This document shows, one piece after another, positions 1 through 12,282 of a DNA stretch of 64,000 bases. The stretch lies in contig JALPQD010000142.1 of the NCBI GenBank assembly GCA_023101885.1, positions 5,044,121 through 5,108,120 of the forward strand. Reading direction: 5' to 3'. The notes under the pieces were generated by a model, which was given only the letters and a program-made list of their open reading frames with translations, was not told the DNA's origin and did no database searches. Within the stretch, counting starts at the first letter, position 1, and each line of letters opens with the position of its first letter. A program made the position numbers and the translations under genes. The stretch is from Typhlomys cinereus. Taxonomy: Eukaryota > Chordata > Mammalia > Rodentia > Platacanthomyidae.

Positions 1-942
1 TACGGTTGCCCAAGCGGTAGGTTTGACAACAGAGTCACAACAGCACACAACCAGATTCTGACCTCTGAGCTGCTCCTCTGAGCACTGCAGACAGGTTTAT
101 AGCAGTCTCTACTCATTCAATAATTCCCAGGAATTTCCCTGTTGAATAATTCATTGGAATAAATATTTATGGTTGGATGACAATAACCATTCAGTCACTC
201 CCTGAGGAGTAGAGCTCAAAAGATATGGATGCTTTGCTTATTGAATCCCTTATAAGTGTCCTAAAACCACTTGTTTATAAAGTCTTTGAAACTACCTGAG
301 CGACACATCATAGTCAACCATTTCCTGTCATCAGTACCTAGTCAATCTTCAATGCAAAAAACACACTGATGTTACTCCAGGTTACAAGGGTATCGGTCTG
401 TTTGCTCCTCCTTTGAAAGTATAATATAGATTGCAGTTTGAGTATGGGTTTCTCAGTCTTTTGCTAGTGGGGAAGGAAATTCAAACATCATCACTTGACC
501 ACTAAACTTTTTTTCCTTTCAACCTCTCACATTAGCAGCTAAATGTCAGAATCATGTTCTAGTTCACTAAAATGTTTAATGGTTTTCTTTTTATGTGCAT
601 TATCTTGATATAGAAATCAAAGTTTGAATTCATTTCCAGTTAGTGTTTAACATTCTGATAGATTTAAAATGAATGAGTGACATTTAGACAGGGTTTTATG
701 TTTCACAACTTGAGTAGATGTCAGCCCTTTCAACATGGGAGGGTATATACTCATGTGAAGGTCACTGCTACAGATCCCCCGCTTTTCTGCAGGAGATATT
801 CCCAGACTTCCAGTGCATACCTGAAACTGCCAACAGAACTGAATCCTAAAAAACTCTTTTCACCAATACACATAGTAGTGATAAAGTTAAATTTGTAAAG
901 TAGGCACAGAAAAAGATGAACAGCAAGTACTATGAATGAAGT
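1..942. other. Intergenic DNA, nothing recognised
   Basis: AT-rich unique-looking sequence. The short open frames have no family resemblance I can see, and no SINE head, LTR end or poly-A tail is visible. Probably intergenic DNA upstream of TXLNB. Confidence 0.5.
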
Positions 943-1300
943 GGAAGGCTGGAGAGGTGGCTCATTGTTTAAAGCACTTGCCATGCAAACAGAAGGACCA
1001 GAGTTTGGCTCCTTAGATCCATGTAATTCTAAGTGGGTTTGGCAGCTCCCTTGCCATTCCAGTTCTGGAAGGTGGAGACTGGGAATCCACCGAACAAGCT
1101 GGATAGCCAGATTAGACGTATCGGTGAACTCTAACTTTGATTAGAGAACACGTCTCTAAAGAATAAGGTGGAAGAGTAATAGAGGATGATTCCTGATATT
1201 AAGCTTGTGCCTCCACGTACACCCATGCACACCCATGTGCACTCACACACATGAACACACATTCAGGTACACATCCCAAAACATATGAAAAAAGAAATGA
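943..1300 (+). mobile_element. B4/RSINE1-like SINE
   Basis: It begins with a tRNA-derived head (ggctggagaggtggctca). The body has the B4/RSINE1 pattern: a 'ctggatagccagattag' segment, a degraded 'gagacc-tgtctc-aaagaataaggtgga' segment and a CA-rich 3' part (cctccacgtacacccatg). It is an old, diverged copy with an A-rich end. Family assignment is by remembered consensus, not by search. Confidence 0.7.
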
Positions 1301-1360
1301 AAACTAGGAAGAATAATAAAATAGAGCAACTTCATTGTTATCAATGAAGCACATTGGTTC

Positions 1361-1406
1361 TCTCGCTCTCTATCTCTATCTCTCTCTGTCTGTCTCTCTC
1401 TTTCTC

Positions 1407-1458
<52 letters not shown>
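1361..1458. repeat. (TC)n/(CA)n microsatellite
   Basis: A pyrimidine (TCTC/TCTG) tract of about 50 bp runs directly into an uninterrupted CA dinucleotide array of about 24 units ending at 1458. The compound structure is typical of rodent intergenic DNA and is likely polymorphic. Confidence 0.95.
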
Positions 1459-1459
<1 letters not shown>

Positions 1460-1979
1460 AAATAATGTTATCAGACTGAAGGTGACCACAGGTAACTGAA
1501 GTCATGGACAAGAGGGTACAAAAGTAATGATATCTTTGAAAGTACAGGGCAAATTTCAGGATTAGGCCTGTATTAGTATTTACAATCCTCAAAGAGGAAG
1601 ATGTTATAGTTAGATGCTTTCAATTGCATCCCCAAACCGAATTAAGCAAACAGAATGCTTCATCAAGCACGTCTCGATTCATGGCTCAAAAACTGTCCTC
1701 TAGCCTCATTTTCTTTAGCTTTATGCCATTGTGGCCTATCAGCTTTGGTTCTTCTTGGTAACAAAATGAGGTATGACTCTGATCCTTCCATTCTGTGAAG
1801 CTTCTTGTCTAGCTAGAAAGACAATGCTCACCAAATGTCAACATTCCTCCTTGACTCAGATTAGATGGATGGATAATCTCTGAACCAGGGAAAGCAATGC
1901 ATACAAGTTCCTGTAAGAAACAGGAAAGTGGCTTTCTGCCCTAGACCCTGGACTCCAGCGGACTCCCTGCTCCTCAGGA
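1459..1979. other. Intergenic DNA, nothing recognised
   Basis: No gene-like or repeat-like signal recognised. Its right boundary is the start of the old L1 3' UTR copy. Confidence 0.4.
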
Positions 1980-2640
1980 GGTGACCTTTGATACCAATCG
2001 GGATGCAGCCAAGGGCAGTGCAGGAAAAGCAAAATTGAAAACAGCAACAAACCATAATTCAGGACACCAAAGACCCTACGTTATTCACCTGGACCAGACC
2101 AGCCAAATATCTCCCTGTCTTAAAGCTCAGGGAACCTTGTGGAAGAGGGGGCAGCAAGATTGCAAGAGCCTTAAAATGGGGAGAACCAACTATATACAAG
2201 ATACTTCACACAATTAGGGCTGCAGCAGTCAGGATTGGACTTTGCTTGACCTGTACAATGGCTGACATGTCAATGAGCCCCTAAAATCTAGCATGGATCA
2301 CAGAGGAGAAGCCTCCAAGCAGTAGGATCCTTAGAAGCAAGGGATTAAGAGTTCTCATACTAACAGCAAGCCCAAGAAGCAGCTCCAGGCTATGCCACTG
2401 AGTCCTGAACCCTCACTAGTGTGGAGGACTCAGAGGGAGGTTTGGTGTTCACATGAAAAGATGCTCCAGGGGATGGGAGGGAGAAAGGAGGAAGCACTGG
2501 GAGAGAGAGAGGGAGGGAAGGGAATAAAAGGAAGGGGGAAGGAGGAGAGTGCAATGGGGATGATGGGGGGCGTACTTTTTGAGCTTGTATGATTGGGAAA
2601 AAAATAAAATGTGGGAGAAAAAAAGAAACAGGAAGTGGAT
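1980..2640 (+). mobile_element. Old LINE-1 3' UTR fragment
   Basis: This aligns by eye along its length with the reverse complement of 25380-25960, the 3' UTR of the full-length L1 in this window. Shared blocks include 'gggcagtgcagga-aagcaaaa', 'aaagctcaggga', 'aagagggggc' and a 'ggatcctta-aagcaagggatt' block also seen near 43980. It ends with a G/A-rich polypurine tract (2480-2570) and an A-rich tail. More diverged than the copies at 17.9, 25.4 and 43.9 kb, so an older insertion. Confidence 0.8.
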
Positions 2641-2654
2641 GGCAGGAAATCAGA

Positions 2655-2865
2655 ATGTATCTTATTACAACTCCATTCTGTGGCCATCATCAAGTATACA
2701 AATGACAGCAAACACTTGAGTAGATATGGGGCAGAGGAATCCTCATGTATTGCTGATAAGACTGAAAACTAATGCAACCACTGTGGAAATCAGTCTAAAA
2801 TTACTATACAATCCAGCTGTAACACCTCTAGTCCTATCAACTCTCAGATGCCGGGGGTTGGACCA
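2655..2865 (+). mobile_element. Ancient L1 ORF2 fragment
   Basis: The stretch containing 'caaccactgtggaaatcagtcta' matches the 3' part of mammalian L1 ORF2, which typically reads 'gtacaaccactatggaaaacagtatgga'. It sits directly 3' of another L1 fragment in the same orientation. Short, diverged and non-coding. Confidence 0.6.
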
Positions 2866-2869
2866 TTGA

Positions 2870-3205
2870 CTCTCAAGGGCCAGTCATTATCTTCAGTGAG
2901 GTATAAATATGTTTGATACCAAAGACAAAAGAATTCTGGAAATGGACAGTTTTGGATACTAACACATCATGAAGCAAAGGTTTTAGCTTTTGAAAAAAAA
3001 AAAGATTTAACATAGCTGCCAGCAAAGTGGTAAAGTAGCTTGAAATGGAATGCCACACTATGCCTTGATAATGACATTCTGAATTTTGCACAATTTATTC
3101 ATTGCTTGATTTATATCTTGTCCATTTGAAGAAAAATGGTTTCCCTTTCTCATAGAAGTTTGACTTTTTAATGTACATAGAACTATGAAGAAGGAATGGA
3201 ATACT
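2870..3205. other. Intergenic DNA, nothing recognised
   Basis: AT-rich sequence without a recognisable repeat or gene signature. Confidence 0.4.
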
Positions 3206-3740
3206 CCATTCATTAATTATTTCATTAAGTATTCACTGAGCACCTGCTAGTGCTAAGCACTAAAGTTTCAATCCTGTTCTTAGAGAACTTACAGTCAAAT
3301 GGAGAAGACAGGCATTAGGCAAAGGAAACAAAAAATTCTGATAAATACATCACTGCTAAATGAAAAATACTATGTGGAATTCAACAGAGTGTTGCGTGAT
3401 GAACACAGGGGAGATCATTTACATTAAGAGACAACAGAGTGCAGTGTGGAGGCAATGATCTTTGCAATGGCTCCTAAAAGAACAGCAGTCAGTCAAGTCA
3501 GGAAGGGCAAGATAGAGAGCATTCCAAGCTGGGTAATGTGATATGGAAAGCACAAAAGCAAGGCACATTTGAGGAACCGAAAATCAAGTATGACAGAAAC
3601 TCAAGAAGTAACAAGAGGGTAGTCAAGGTCTGACACAGCTACGAACACCTGTTAACTGCCTGCGACTTTGAATACAGCCAACGGGGAGGCAGAAAGCAGT
3701 AGACAGGGCTGATGGGCTGTCTTTAGGCTTTCGCTGGTAG
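3206..3740 (-). mobile_element. Ancient L2-type LINE, antisense
   Basis: It begins with 'cattcattaattatttcattaagtattcactgag-acctgctag', the reverse complement of the conserved L2 3' end (cctggcacatagtaggcgctcaataaatatttgttgaatgaatg). It continues through a diverged 'gagcattccaagctg' segment. A degraded pan-mammalian copy with no coding potential. Confidence 0.65.
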
Positions 3741-3744
3741 ATTA

Positions 3745-6570
3745 CTGAATTAGATAGCAATACATGTGTTTACTGGTTCCTAATAAAGTGATCCTTTAAA
3801 AAAATACTTTCGTGACTTCTTGCTTCTAATTCATGTTGGACTATTTTCTCATGAGTCAGCACATAGCTGTTGAGCCCTGCATTGTGCCAAGACTGTGTAT
3901 ACAAACATGAACAACTCAGACACTGCCTCTGGCAAACACCTGGACCATCTAGATCAGCAATGGTCACCCAGAGGAGGGGGCATTCCACAGAGAAGAGAAG
4001 AGAAAAAGCAATCGTAAAAAGTGGCCACCAAATGGTGGGCAAAGCAGCTGTGAATGAGACTGGAACCCAATGTTCTAGGGTCAAGGGAAATGCCCTCCAT
4101 CAGGGACACTGACGCTCCTCACTGCAGACAGCTGGGAAGGTGTTGGGGACTGCTGCGGTACAGTGTCACAGTAATCTGCCCTAGCTCTGTTTCCAAGGGT
4201 GTTGAGTTTTATTCCCCTCTAAGTACTATTGCCTTGAAGAACCAACAGCTTTAAAGACTCAGGGAATGTTACTTGCACTTTGTTTTAAGAAAGCAAAAGT
4301 TTCATCACTACAAAATGAATATTTGACAATTTGGTGTTCAATTATTTGACTCTGACTGCTTGCATTTGTGGGAAACCTTGGTGACAAGCATGCATAAAAT
4401 AAGCACCCCTTGAAAAATGAGGAAGTAGCTACTGTAGTTAGTAAGCTGTTTCGATTTCTAACCACAGAAGCAGAGGCTAGCAACACATTTGGTTTACAAA
4501 GTAAATAAAATTTGTAAAATAAATACAAAGTAAATTTACAAAGTAAATTGGCCTCTGTCTGTTGTTTTCTTAAAGGAAATATATTCTATTTTACTCCATG
4601 AAAAACTCAGCATTTCTCAAAGCATTAAGAATCAAACATGGTATCCTAGAAGGCCAGGAAGAAAAAAGAACTCATTTTACCTTCTAGCTACAAATGATGT
4701 TCACAGCCAAAATGGCCCGTGACTAAGGACTGTCAAGTATGTGGGGGACTCTTCTCTTTTCCATGATTATTTTTATATGACAAGGGAAGACATGACTCCA
4801 GTATAGGACAGGCACAACCAATATCCACAACCAAAAAGGATTAGAATAAGCGTAGCAGATCTACTGAATCAGACTGAAGAGTGTAAAGCCTTAGGGAACG
4901 TGTCCTTTTCATGTTCACATTGATGAAGAAGGCAGCTCTATGCACACGTGATGAAGCAAAATGCATGTGCTGACGTAATAGACTGACACAGAAGACCCCA
5001 GCAAGGCCTGTCCACTCTCATTCTCACTGGCATCTTAGGGCAGTATTCCTTCTTTCTGGTGTTGTCAGGATCTCTTGGAGTGATCTCCTATGACACGAGT
5101 CAGTTCTTAACACAGAAGAGCTAAAGTAGTGTTTTTAAGATTTATGGGACTTGGGGAAAGTGAATTTTTGTTTTTTATGACCTGTTTTCTAAAGGAGAAT
5201 GAGCGTGAGAGACAGGACAGCAAGGCAGACAGGCCACAGTCCTGACACTGCTCCTAAGGCTTCCAAAGTCCTTGGGTTCAAAGTCTCTGTATGTCAAGCT
5301 CCATCCTTTAGGATATTGTTTTCTAAGCCTCTTTACCAGTGATGGGAATATTAAATTTCAGAATGTTCTCCACGCCATCTAACAGGCACTTACTTAACAT
5401 TACTTGATTGGAAAGTACTGGCATACATTTGCGCTAAATTCAGAGTTTTCTTAGAAGAAACCCCAATCTTTAAAAAAAAATCTACTTCAAAATAAAACAA
5501 TCGTAACCAATTTTTTTGGGGGGAAACAATAACATGCAGAGCAAGGCATCTTATGAACCGTGGTCCTGAACTGGTGAAAAGCACTAGATGTACTTCTTGA
5601 GACATTGGCTACTTTCCAACCTTCAGGCTTGACAGGAAGCCAAAGGAACTTGCTAGAAACTTTGGTCAGTGGTTCCAAAAACAAAGTTAATCTCAAGCAT
5701 TAAGGTTACAGGCTTGCCATTTGGCGCTAGGACAAGGCATTTAAAGATGGGGCTTATAAATCAATGTCTGTGTCCTAGAGTGCTTTTCAAAGTGCAAAGT
5801 GGAGTGCTAAGAGTTAAACAAATAGAAATACAAACAAGCAGGAGCTCATTTGCAGGAAGACAACCATGTGGGAGGTGACATCCACCCGCCCTGCCCACAA
5901 CCTCTCCAACATGTTTTGGTTTGCAGGACATTTTGCAACTACCAGCCAGGCATGCAATAAGCATTCGCTGGAGTAATCAGTAGACTCCCCCTGATGTGAG
6001 AGAGGCTGAAGTGGAGGAGGGGAACTGACTCAAAAGGAAGCCCTGAGGCCGACCATGGTACTTGCCAACTGAAGAGGAAACAGAAGTTATGAGTAAGCAG
6101 CCGAAGTTGGTCAGTGAAGTGCCAGAGGAAAACAGAGCTGCTGTGCAGAGGAGCTGACACCAACCCTGTCTCCTGCTGCCAAGAGCTTTCCTCTTCATCC
6201 TTAGTTCACATCCACAGAAAGTCCTTATTGTTATACAAATAGATGAAAAAATAGGTACCCTCGCTGGGATCATAGTAATAAAGCTCTAGATGGTCCTTAC
6301 AAGCAAAGTAGCCTAACCACACACTGATTTGCATTTTTACTTCATCTTGTGCTAAAACATTAGTGCTAACAGAAGGATTTCCTGTCTATTTAAGTAAGGA
6401 AACTCACTGCAGTTGGTTCCAAAATGGAGTTTTAGATTGACAGACAATTGAAATTTTTGTTGATCTCTCACAGAAATCCTGGTTTAGCAACTGAAAATGA
6501 AGAAAGGCCCAGAAGAAATAGATAAAGAGATATAAAGGATTTAGAAAAATGGATGCACACGTTAGTAAGT
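3745..6570. other. Intergenic DNA, nothing recognised
   Basis: About 2.8 kb of mixed-composition DNA. All open frames are short and lack recognisable motifs. Possible ancient repeats are too diverged for me to name. Confidence 0.4.
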
Positions 6571-6574
6571 GTTA

Positions 6575-6830
6575 TGTGTATGTTTGTGTGTGTACTCATG
6601 AGTGCACATGTGTGCCTAGAGGACATACCTGTGATGGCCAGAGGTTGACAGCAGTTGTCTTCCTCTCCCATGCTCTGCTTTAATTAGGGGGACAGGAGTT
6701 CACGATTCAATTAGACTGGCCAGCAAGCCCCTGGATCCTCCTCTCTCAGCCCACCCAGCACTGGAGTTACAGGCACACAGAAATGGGGGAGCTGCACTTA
6801 AGTCCTCATGCTCGCAAGACAACCTAAACT
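6575..6830 (-). mobile_element. B4/RSINE1-like SINE, antisense
   Basis: It contains GT-rich DNA followed by 'agaggttgacagcagttgtctt', 'gacaggagttcacgattcaattagactggc', 'cagcaagcccctggatcctcct' and 'cagcactggagttacaggc'. This is the antisense order of the B4/RSINE1 body. The tRNA head at the right end is lost or heavily decayed. Confidence 0.7.
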
Positions 6831-7269
6831 CACTGTCAACAGAGTCATGGACGTTTAAAAAATAATAATAATCTCAGGAGCCTCTGTCTTGGAATACTCG
6901 CTACTCAATCAGTAAGAGTTTATAGATGATTCAGCAGAAGAGAAAAAAAAAAAAAGAAAAGTAACATGATTTAAAAAATGACTGCCCCCATGGTACATGC
7001 TGACTAGAGACATAGAATAACAAAATAAAGGGTGCATGCAGTGTGTTGCATTTCCTTAAGGACAAAACCAAACATTCGAAATACAAAGCTGGCCTTGAGG
7101 TCATTGGTGTTATTAAAGGGGCAGCCTGAGAAGCCATTACTACCAAGGTAACTTTGAATGAAGAATTGAAAGAAGATGCTCTCGCTACAGAAATCTGGGG
7201 AAAGAACTTACAAGATAGAGGTTGAGTTCACTGGCTGCACTTATGTTTTCTGTAGCACTCAAACAGCAA

Positions 7270-7860
7270 GCAGGAGAAAGCTCACTGGGGTGCTGGCAGA
7301 AATTCATGAAAGGGAATGTGGTTGCAAGGAATCCACCAGGGAACAAGCTGGGCTGGATCACAGGCCTGGTTATAGGTTTTTACCTTGATGCCATGGGAAG
7401 CCACTAAGATTTTATATACAAAAAGTAATAGGACCATATCCATGTTTTAACAAGATCATTCAGCTGCTAGGCTGAAGCAGCTGGAAAGACAAGACTGTAA
7501 ATAGGTATATTGAGAGACCATTTTAATAATTCTGGGAGAAATTCTGGTGATTGGACAAGGGTGTGGCCATGAAGATGGTAAGTAGCTGGATTCTACACCT
7601 GTATTAAAGATAGAATGAGTAAGGCTTTGTGTGCATAAGAAAGAAAAAGAGGGCTTGGGTGTCACTCCAGAGTTTTTGAACTGTGTTTTTGTAGATGGTG
7701 AGAATGTCCCTTTGCTAAAGTGGAGAATCTACAGGCCAACTTCCTTGGAGGCAGTGATGAAGGGGACATTTAAAATTTTGTATGCCCAAGTAGAAATGGC
7801 ACAAAGCAGTGGGAACTATGGATCTGAAGATGAAGGGAATGATCTGGGCTAAAGACATAA
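7270..7860 (-). mobile_element. Ancient L2-like LINE remnant
   Basis: Blocks such as 'gatgccatgggaagccacta', 'catgttttaacaagatcattc-gctgctag', 'ggtgtcactccagagttttt' and 'ctgggctaaagacataaatg' match a very common ancient mammalian repeat that I associate with antisense L2. The exact family is uncertain. No coding potential. Confidence 0.45.
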
Positions 7861-7864
7861 ATGT

Positions 7865-8415
7865 AAAGGTCTAAAGTAGATAATTGGAATCCACACAGCT
7901 TAAAAGAAGTCTTAGTTTATTTGCATAGTTATAACATGACACCATAGACCAGAAGTCTTATCAACAGCAGAAAGTTGTTTCTCATCATCTAGAGACAGCT
8001 GATTCAGTGCCTGGTAAAGTCCTGTTTTCTGGCCCATCAGCTGAGTCTCTGAGAGTCTTCCCATGCTGAAAAGTGCCAGGAACCTCTCTGTGTCTCTTTC
8101 ATAGGGGCATTAACCTCATCCATGAGGACACTACCCTATGACCTAAGCCCTTCTGAAAAGACCCCCACTTCCCAATGCCTATCTGCTTCAGATTTTGACA
8201 TATGACTCTTTAGGATGGTAAAAAGCACATACGAACATTCAGATCATAAGACAGCAAATAACTCCTACGCTGAGAAGCTGTGAATGTTAGGATTCAGTCC
8301 ATTGGACAAAGTGGAAAAACCAGAATAACAATGCCTCAAAGATCAGAAGACCTCTTCTAAGTAACTGTTCATAGCTGTGAGACTGTGAACCAGTTGATTA
8401 ACTTGTCTTGTCTCT
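7865..8415. other. Intergenic DNA, nothing recognised
   Basis: No gene or repeat signature seen. It ends at the start of the MaLR-like 5' LTR. Confidence 0.4.
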
Positions 8416-8419
8416 AGGT

Positions 8420-8883
8420 TGTTAACACAGTTAGACACAAGTGTCAACTTGACAGTTGAGGGTTTGAGCTCTGGGCACATTTGTAGAGAATTAATGGTTG
8501 AGTTAAGCCCAGAACAAACCTGCAAGAGATTGTCTAGCTGTTGGGAAAGGTCCAGCCCATGGTGGGTGGGACTAGGCATTGGAATAAAATACCAAGATCT
8601 GATTGACAAAGTAGGCATCCTTCTGAACTTTGAGCTTTGAACAGGGCCTAAATCTTTGAGCCACCATGACTACTGATGCTGGTCTGGCAAGTAAGGATTG
8701 TCCCTCTCTCAGCTGTTAAGTGGTGATGGTGTGGCCAGTTCCCTCGGCCTTGGTGTTGGTGTGTGCTCTCCTGTCAAGCTGGACTAAGAACTTTAACCAG
8801 TAATTGTAAGAAAAAATAAATCCCTTGTTCCCTTAGAGCATTTGATAGTGATTTATCAGCAACCATGCCAGCAAACTGCAACA
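8420..8883 (+). mobile_element. 5' LTR of MaLR-like provirus
   Basis: It begins with TG (tgttaacacagttagacac) and ends near 'aaactgcaaca'. It contains 'gtgtcaacttgaca', 'aataaatcccttgttccctt' (poly-A signal AATAAA near 8816) and 'gatttatcagcaaccatgc'. It aligns with 10139-10545 and with the reverse complement of 22586-22966, so three copies of one LTR family occur here. The segment 8626-8678 is absent from the other two LTR copies (see findings). Confidence 0.85.
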
Positions 8884-10138
8884 GAGTTTTGTACCCTGGG
8901 GAGTGGAGTATTGCTGATGAATCTGGCTGTGTGGATTTTGAGTGGTTTTCTTGTAGGAACTTTGAAATGTTTCTAGCTTTGAGCTCGAGGAATACACATA
9001 CCATTCTGCAGAGTTGAATGGGCTGTTTGGATAATGAAAGTGCTGAGAGAGTTGCGCGGACTGTTTGGGCCCAATTTGTGATGAGGGGAATGAGGACTTT
9101 GGTAAAGCTGAATTTAAAGATGATGGACTAGTTTGCTTGATAGAGGAGAGCTGTGTTAATGGCCGTAAAGCTCTGGATGTGGAAAGGGCTGGCAGCAGAA
9201 TAGCTGCCGTTGTCGAAGAAATGAATTTCAATGAAGAAAAACCTAATGACTTGCACTGAGACAGTGGAAAACATGAATACCACCATATAGCAATTTTATG
9301 GTTTGAAAACTTGGATTTTTTAAGGGGCCGAAAGCTCAAGTTGAAGCCATTCCTTGCCCTTTGGAAGTTTCAACTAAAAAGAGGCTTTTCCAGAGTCAGC
9401 ATGATACAGTTGGTATAGCTATAGCTCCAGTGGACTAAGCTATGTTTTAACCTTGCTTTGGAATCTGGCAGCATCCCCCAGGTGATACTGTTTTGGTGTC
9501 TACTGAGGAGTTCATGGAGAACAGCAAAAGCTTGGCACCAAGTAGTAGGTGTAGAGTTCCTACAAGGAAGGTGAAGCTTATAGCTGCAGAGGTGAACCCA
9601 AAGTGTTGTTTGAGATGCCAGAACTATGGGATATATGCTGAGGATAGCTGCGAGTGGCAATTCAGCCTGGTTCAGAGAAACTCTGCTTTTACAACTTTGA
9701 GCTTTGAACAGGGCCTAAATCTTTGCGCCACCGTGACTACTGATGAGCAACAGAAGATAGACATTGAAATACAAGCTGCAGTAATTATTTTGCTGGACTT
9801 TAGTCTTAACTTGATGTTTTCTCATTGTCACAGTAATTCTATTTTGATATTTTATCTAGGTTGGAGTATTTAACTTATTTTGATTTGAGAGACTCCTATA
9901 GATAAGATTTGGGATATTTAAAGAAAGACTTTCAGTTCCAACATTTTAATAACTGAACTTTTAATTATTCATATTTTAAATTGGATTATAGAAACTTTTA
10001 ATTTTGGACTTTTAGCATTAATAAAATTAAATGTATTTATATTATAAATGAGATAAGTTTTAACACCTATGGGGACAAGGATTGAATGTTACAGTTTAAA
10101 AATGCTATGTTTTTGTGTCAAGTTGACAAGGGGTGGAG
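8884..10138 (+). mobile_element. Internal region of MaLR-like provirus
   Basis: About 1.25 kb between two related LTRs. Just inside the 5' LTR is 'tttgtaccctggggagtgg', which resembles the primer-binding-site region of MaLR/ERVL elements. Just before the 3' LTR is the purine tract 'aaggggtggag'. No gag, pol or env homology is visible, as expected for MaLR elements, which are non-autonomous. Confidence 0.75.
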
Positions 10139-10545
10139 TGTCATTGTTAGGCCCAGGTGTCAACTTGATAGTTGAGAGTTTGAGATCTAGGCATATTTGT
10201 AGAGAATTAATGGTTAAGCCCAGAACAAACCTGCAAGAGATTGTCTAGCTAATGGGAAAGGTCCAGCCCATGGTAGATGGGACTAGGAGTTGATTGAAAA
10301 AGTAGGCATCCTTGTGTACACTTGGCCAGACGTGCTGGTCTGGCAAATAAGGATTGTCCCTCTCTCAGCTGTTATGTGGTGATGGTGTGGCCAGTTCCCT
10401 TGGCCTTGGTGTTGTTGGTGTGTGCTCTCCTGTCAAATTGGACTAAGAACTGTAACTAGTAATCATAAGAGAAAACAAATCCCTTGTTCCCTTAAAGCCG
10501 TTTGATGGTGATTTATCAGCAACCATGCAGGTGAATTGCAATACA
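10139..10545 (+). mobile_element. 3' LTR of MaLR-like provirus
   Basis: It starts 'tgtcattgttaggcccagg' right after a polypurine tract. It carries the shared blocks 'cagaacaaacctgcaagaga', 'ctggtctggcaaataaggat', 'gtggccagttcccttggcct' and 'tttatcagcaaccatgcag', and ends 'attgcaataca'. It differs visibly from the 5' LTR, consistent with an old insertion. No clear 5-bp target duplication was found. Confidence 0.85.
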
Positions 10546-10559
10546 GTTGATATGAAAAA

Positions 10560-11875
10560 CAAATGAAATAATATAGTTATAATATGTCTTCTCAGAGAAA
10601 ATGCTCCCAAATTGGACTTACTAAGAGTTAAATAATAATCTAGCTAAGCAGGGGTCATTTGGTTACCAGTGCCTCCTTTCCAAACTACCCTCAAGGATTT
10701 GGACTCTAGGTGACAGCTTTTTAGGAAAAAAAAAAAAAAAAAAAAACTGAATTTGCTGGCTATACTTGCGCTTTCTCTAGGACCGGTGACAGAGACACTC
10801 TCATTCATTGTGGAAATACTCTTTGCGTCTTCAGAAATTGCTTAAAAGCAAAAAGTGAAATGAAGACTGGATTAGTGTTGAAAACTGATGGATTAACAAG
10901 GATGTGATCTAATTTTACACGCTGAAGTTGATGAATCAGGACTGAGGTGATACACAATGTTCTAGATACAGGCTTAGTCACCAGCCAGAAGTGTCACCAG
11001 GTGACTTATTTTCAAGAGGGAAAGCTGGAAGATAGTGAGTGACTAAGCAGTATTATTCACTTAGATGAATTATAATATAATATGCTGTATGTACTTAGTT
11101 TTAATTTAAAACAGAAGACATAAAACATTGTATTCAATAGCCACCATAAATTATAGCTAGCTCTTTTAATTCTGTATTAAAACGTAAGTCAAATATTTAT
11201 AAAGTAGTATTAACATTGTAAGTGCTATTTTTAATCTTTACCCATTTTAGTAACTTCATATTGCTTAGTCCTTCTAAATTTGCTCCACCGTTTCCTGTTA
11301 TGATCACTAGGCAAATGTGTCAAGTAGATTTATCATTTATCAGACTCTTTCATAAAGATTTATTTGTCTCCTGATACATTTTTCAAAAAGGGAGAAAGTC
11401 ATACTAATAAATCCTGAACAAAGTTTTACTTTTTTGAGCTAAAAAAAGAGTTAATGGTTGTTTGTGAATTCATCACAATAAAAATTAATATTTGTTGATA
11501 ACTTCAATCATTTTTAGCATGGTTTTAATGGCAACAACAAATATATTCATCAGGAAAAAAAGTTTCTGATTTTCTTTTATTTTGAAGGCTGTTTTCAACT
11601 GCTTCTAGAATTCTAACTGGCCAGATATTTTCTTATATCAAACTAACCTCTTGTTGTCTCCCAACCCTGGCACTCTGGGTGCTTTTAAGAGTTCATCTTT
11701 GATTTTAAGCAATTTTACTATGTTGACTCTAAGCTTATTGGTTGAAATCACTTTGTAAAACTTCTCGTCCAGTACTTTTTCAGGTATTGAGTGCATCCAT
11801 GCTCTCCTTTGTTAACTTTGGGGATTGTGCTTACACATAGCACGTGTTCCCCTGTGTTTTTCTTCTTGTATTACA
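10560..11875. other. AT-rich intergenic DNA with an A-run
   Basis: The only distinct item is an A-tract of about 20 bp at 10726-10746. No L1 or SINE body adjoining it could be recognised. The rest is AT-rich and shows no gene signature. Confidence 0.4.
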
Positions 11876-11879
11876 GGCC

Positions 11880-12282
11880 ACTTGGGTAGGAGTTCAGAAA
11901 AGATTGTGCTGGTAAATTCATCCACTGACAGCTTCATTTGATTTATGAATATAAATCATGATTTCCAAAGGATTCTATTACAGGTTTCAGATTGTTTTAT
12001 TTTAATTTGCTTTTTAAGTTTACCTTCTTTTATCTAGTAATCACTATTATTTAAAAATTTCTGTCTGATAATTCTAGTGTATAGATTATTTATGTGCAAT
12101 GCTGTTAGGTATCATTTCCTAGATCCTGGGAGCCTGGTTAATTTTTTTTTTCATTCAATGCCACTCATTGTGCACAATGAATTATATAGGCTCTGGGTGA
12201 TATCATCTTTGAAGAGGGTTTATTTTTTCATGGATAAACAAGAGATGTTACATACCATCTCAATTTAATCAGGGATTAAGAT
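11880..12282 (-). mobile_element. Ancient L1M/HAL1-like 3' region, antisense
   Basis: 'ttctgtctgataattctagtgt' and the flanking T-rich DNA resemble the antisense 3' region of mammalian-wide L1M/HAL1 elements, which often read 'tctgctaattccaacatctg'. Highly diverged and non-coding. Similar sequence recurs near 63930. Confidence 0.5.

Noticed and set aside
8833..9339. 168-codon - strand frame
   Set aside because: It lies antisense across the LTR/internal boundary of a MaLR-like element. MaLR elements have no genes there.
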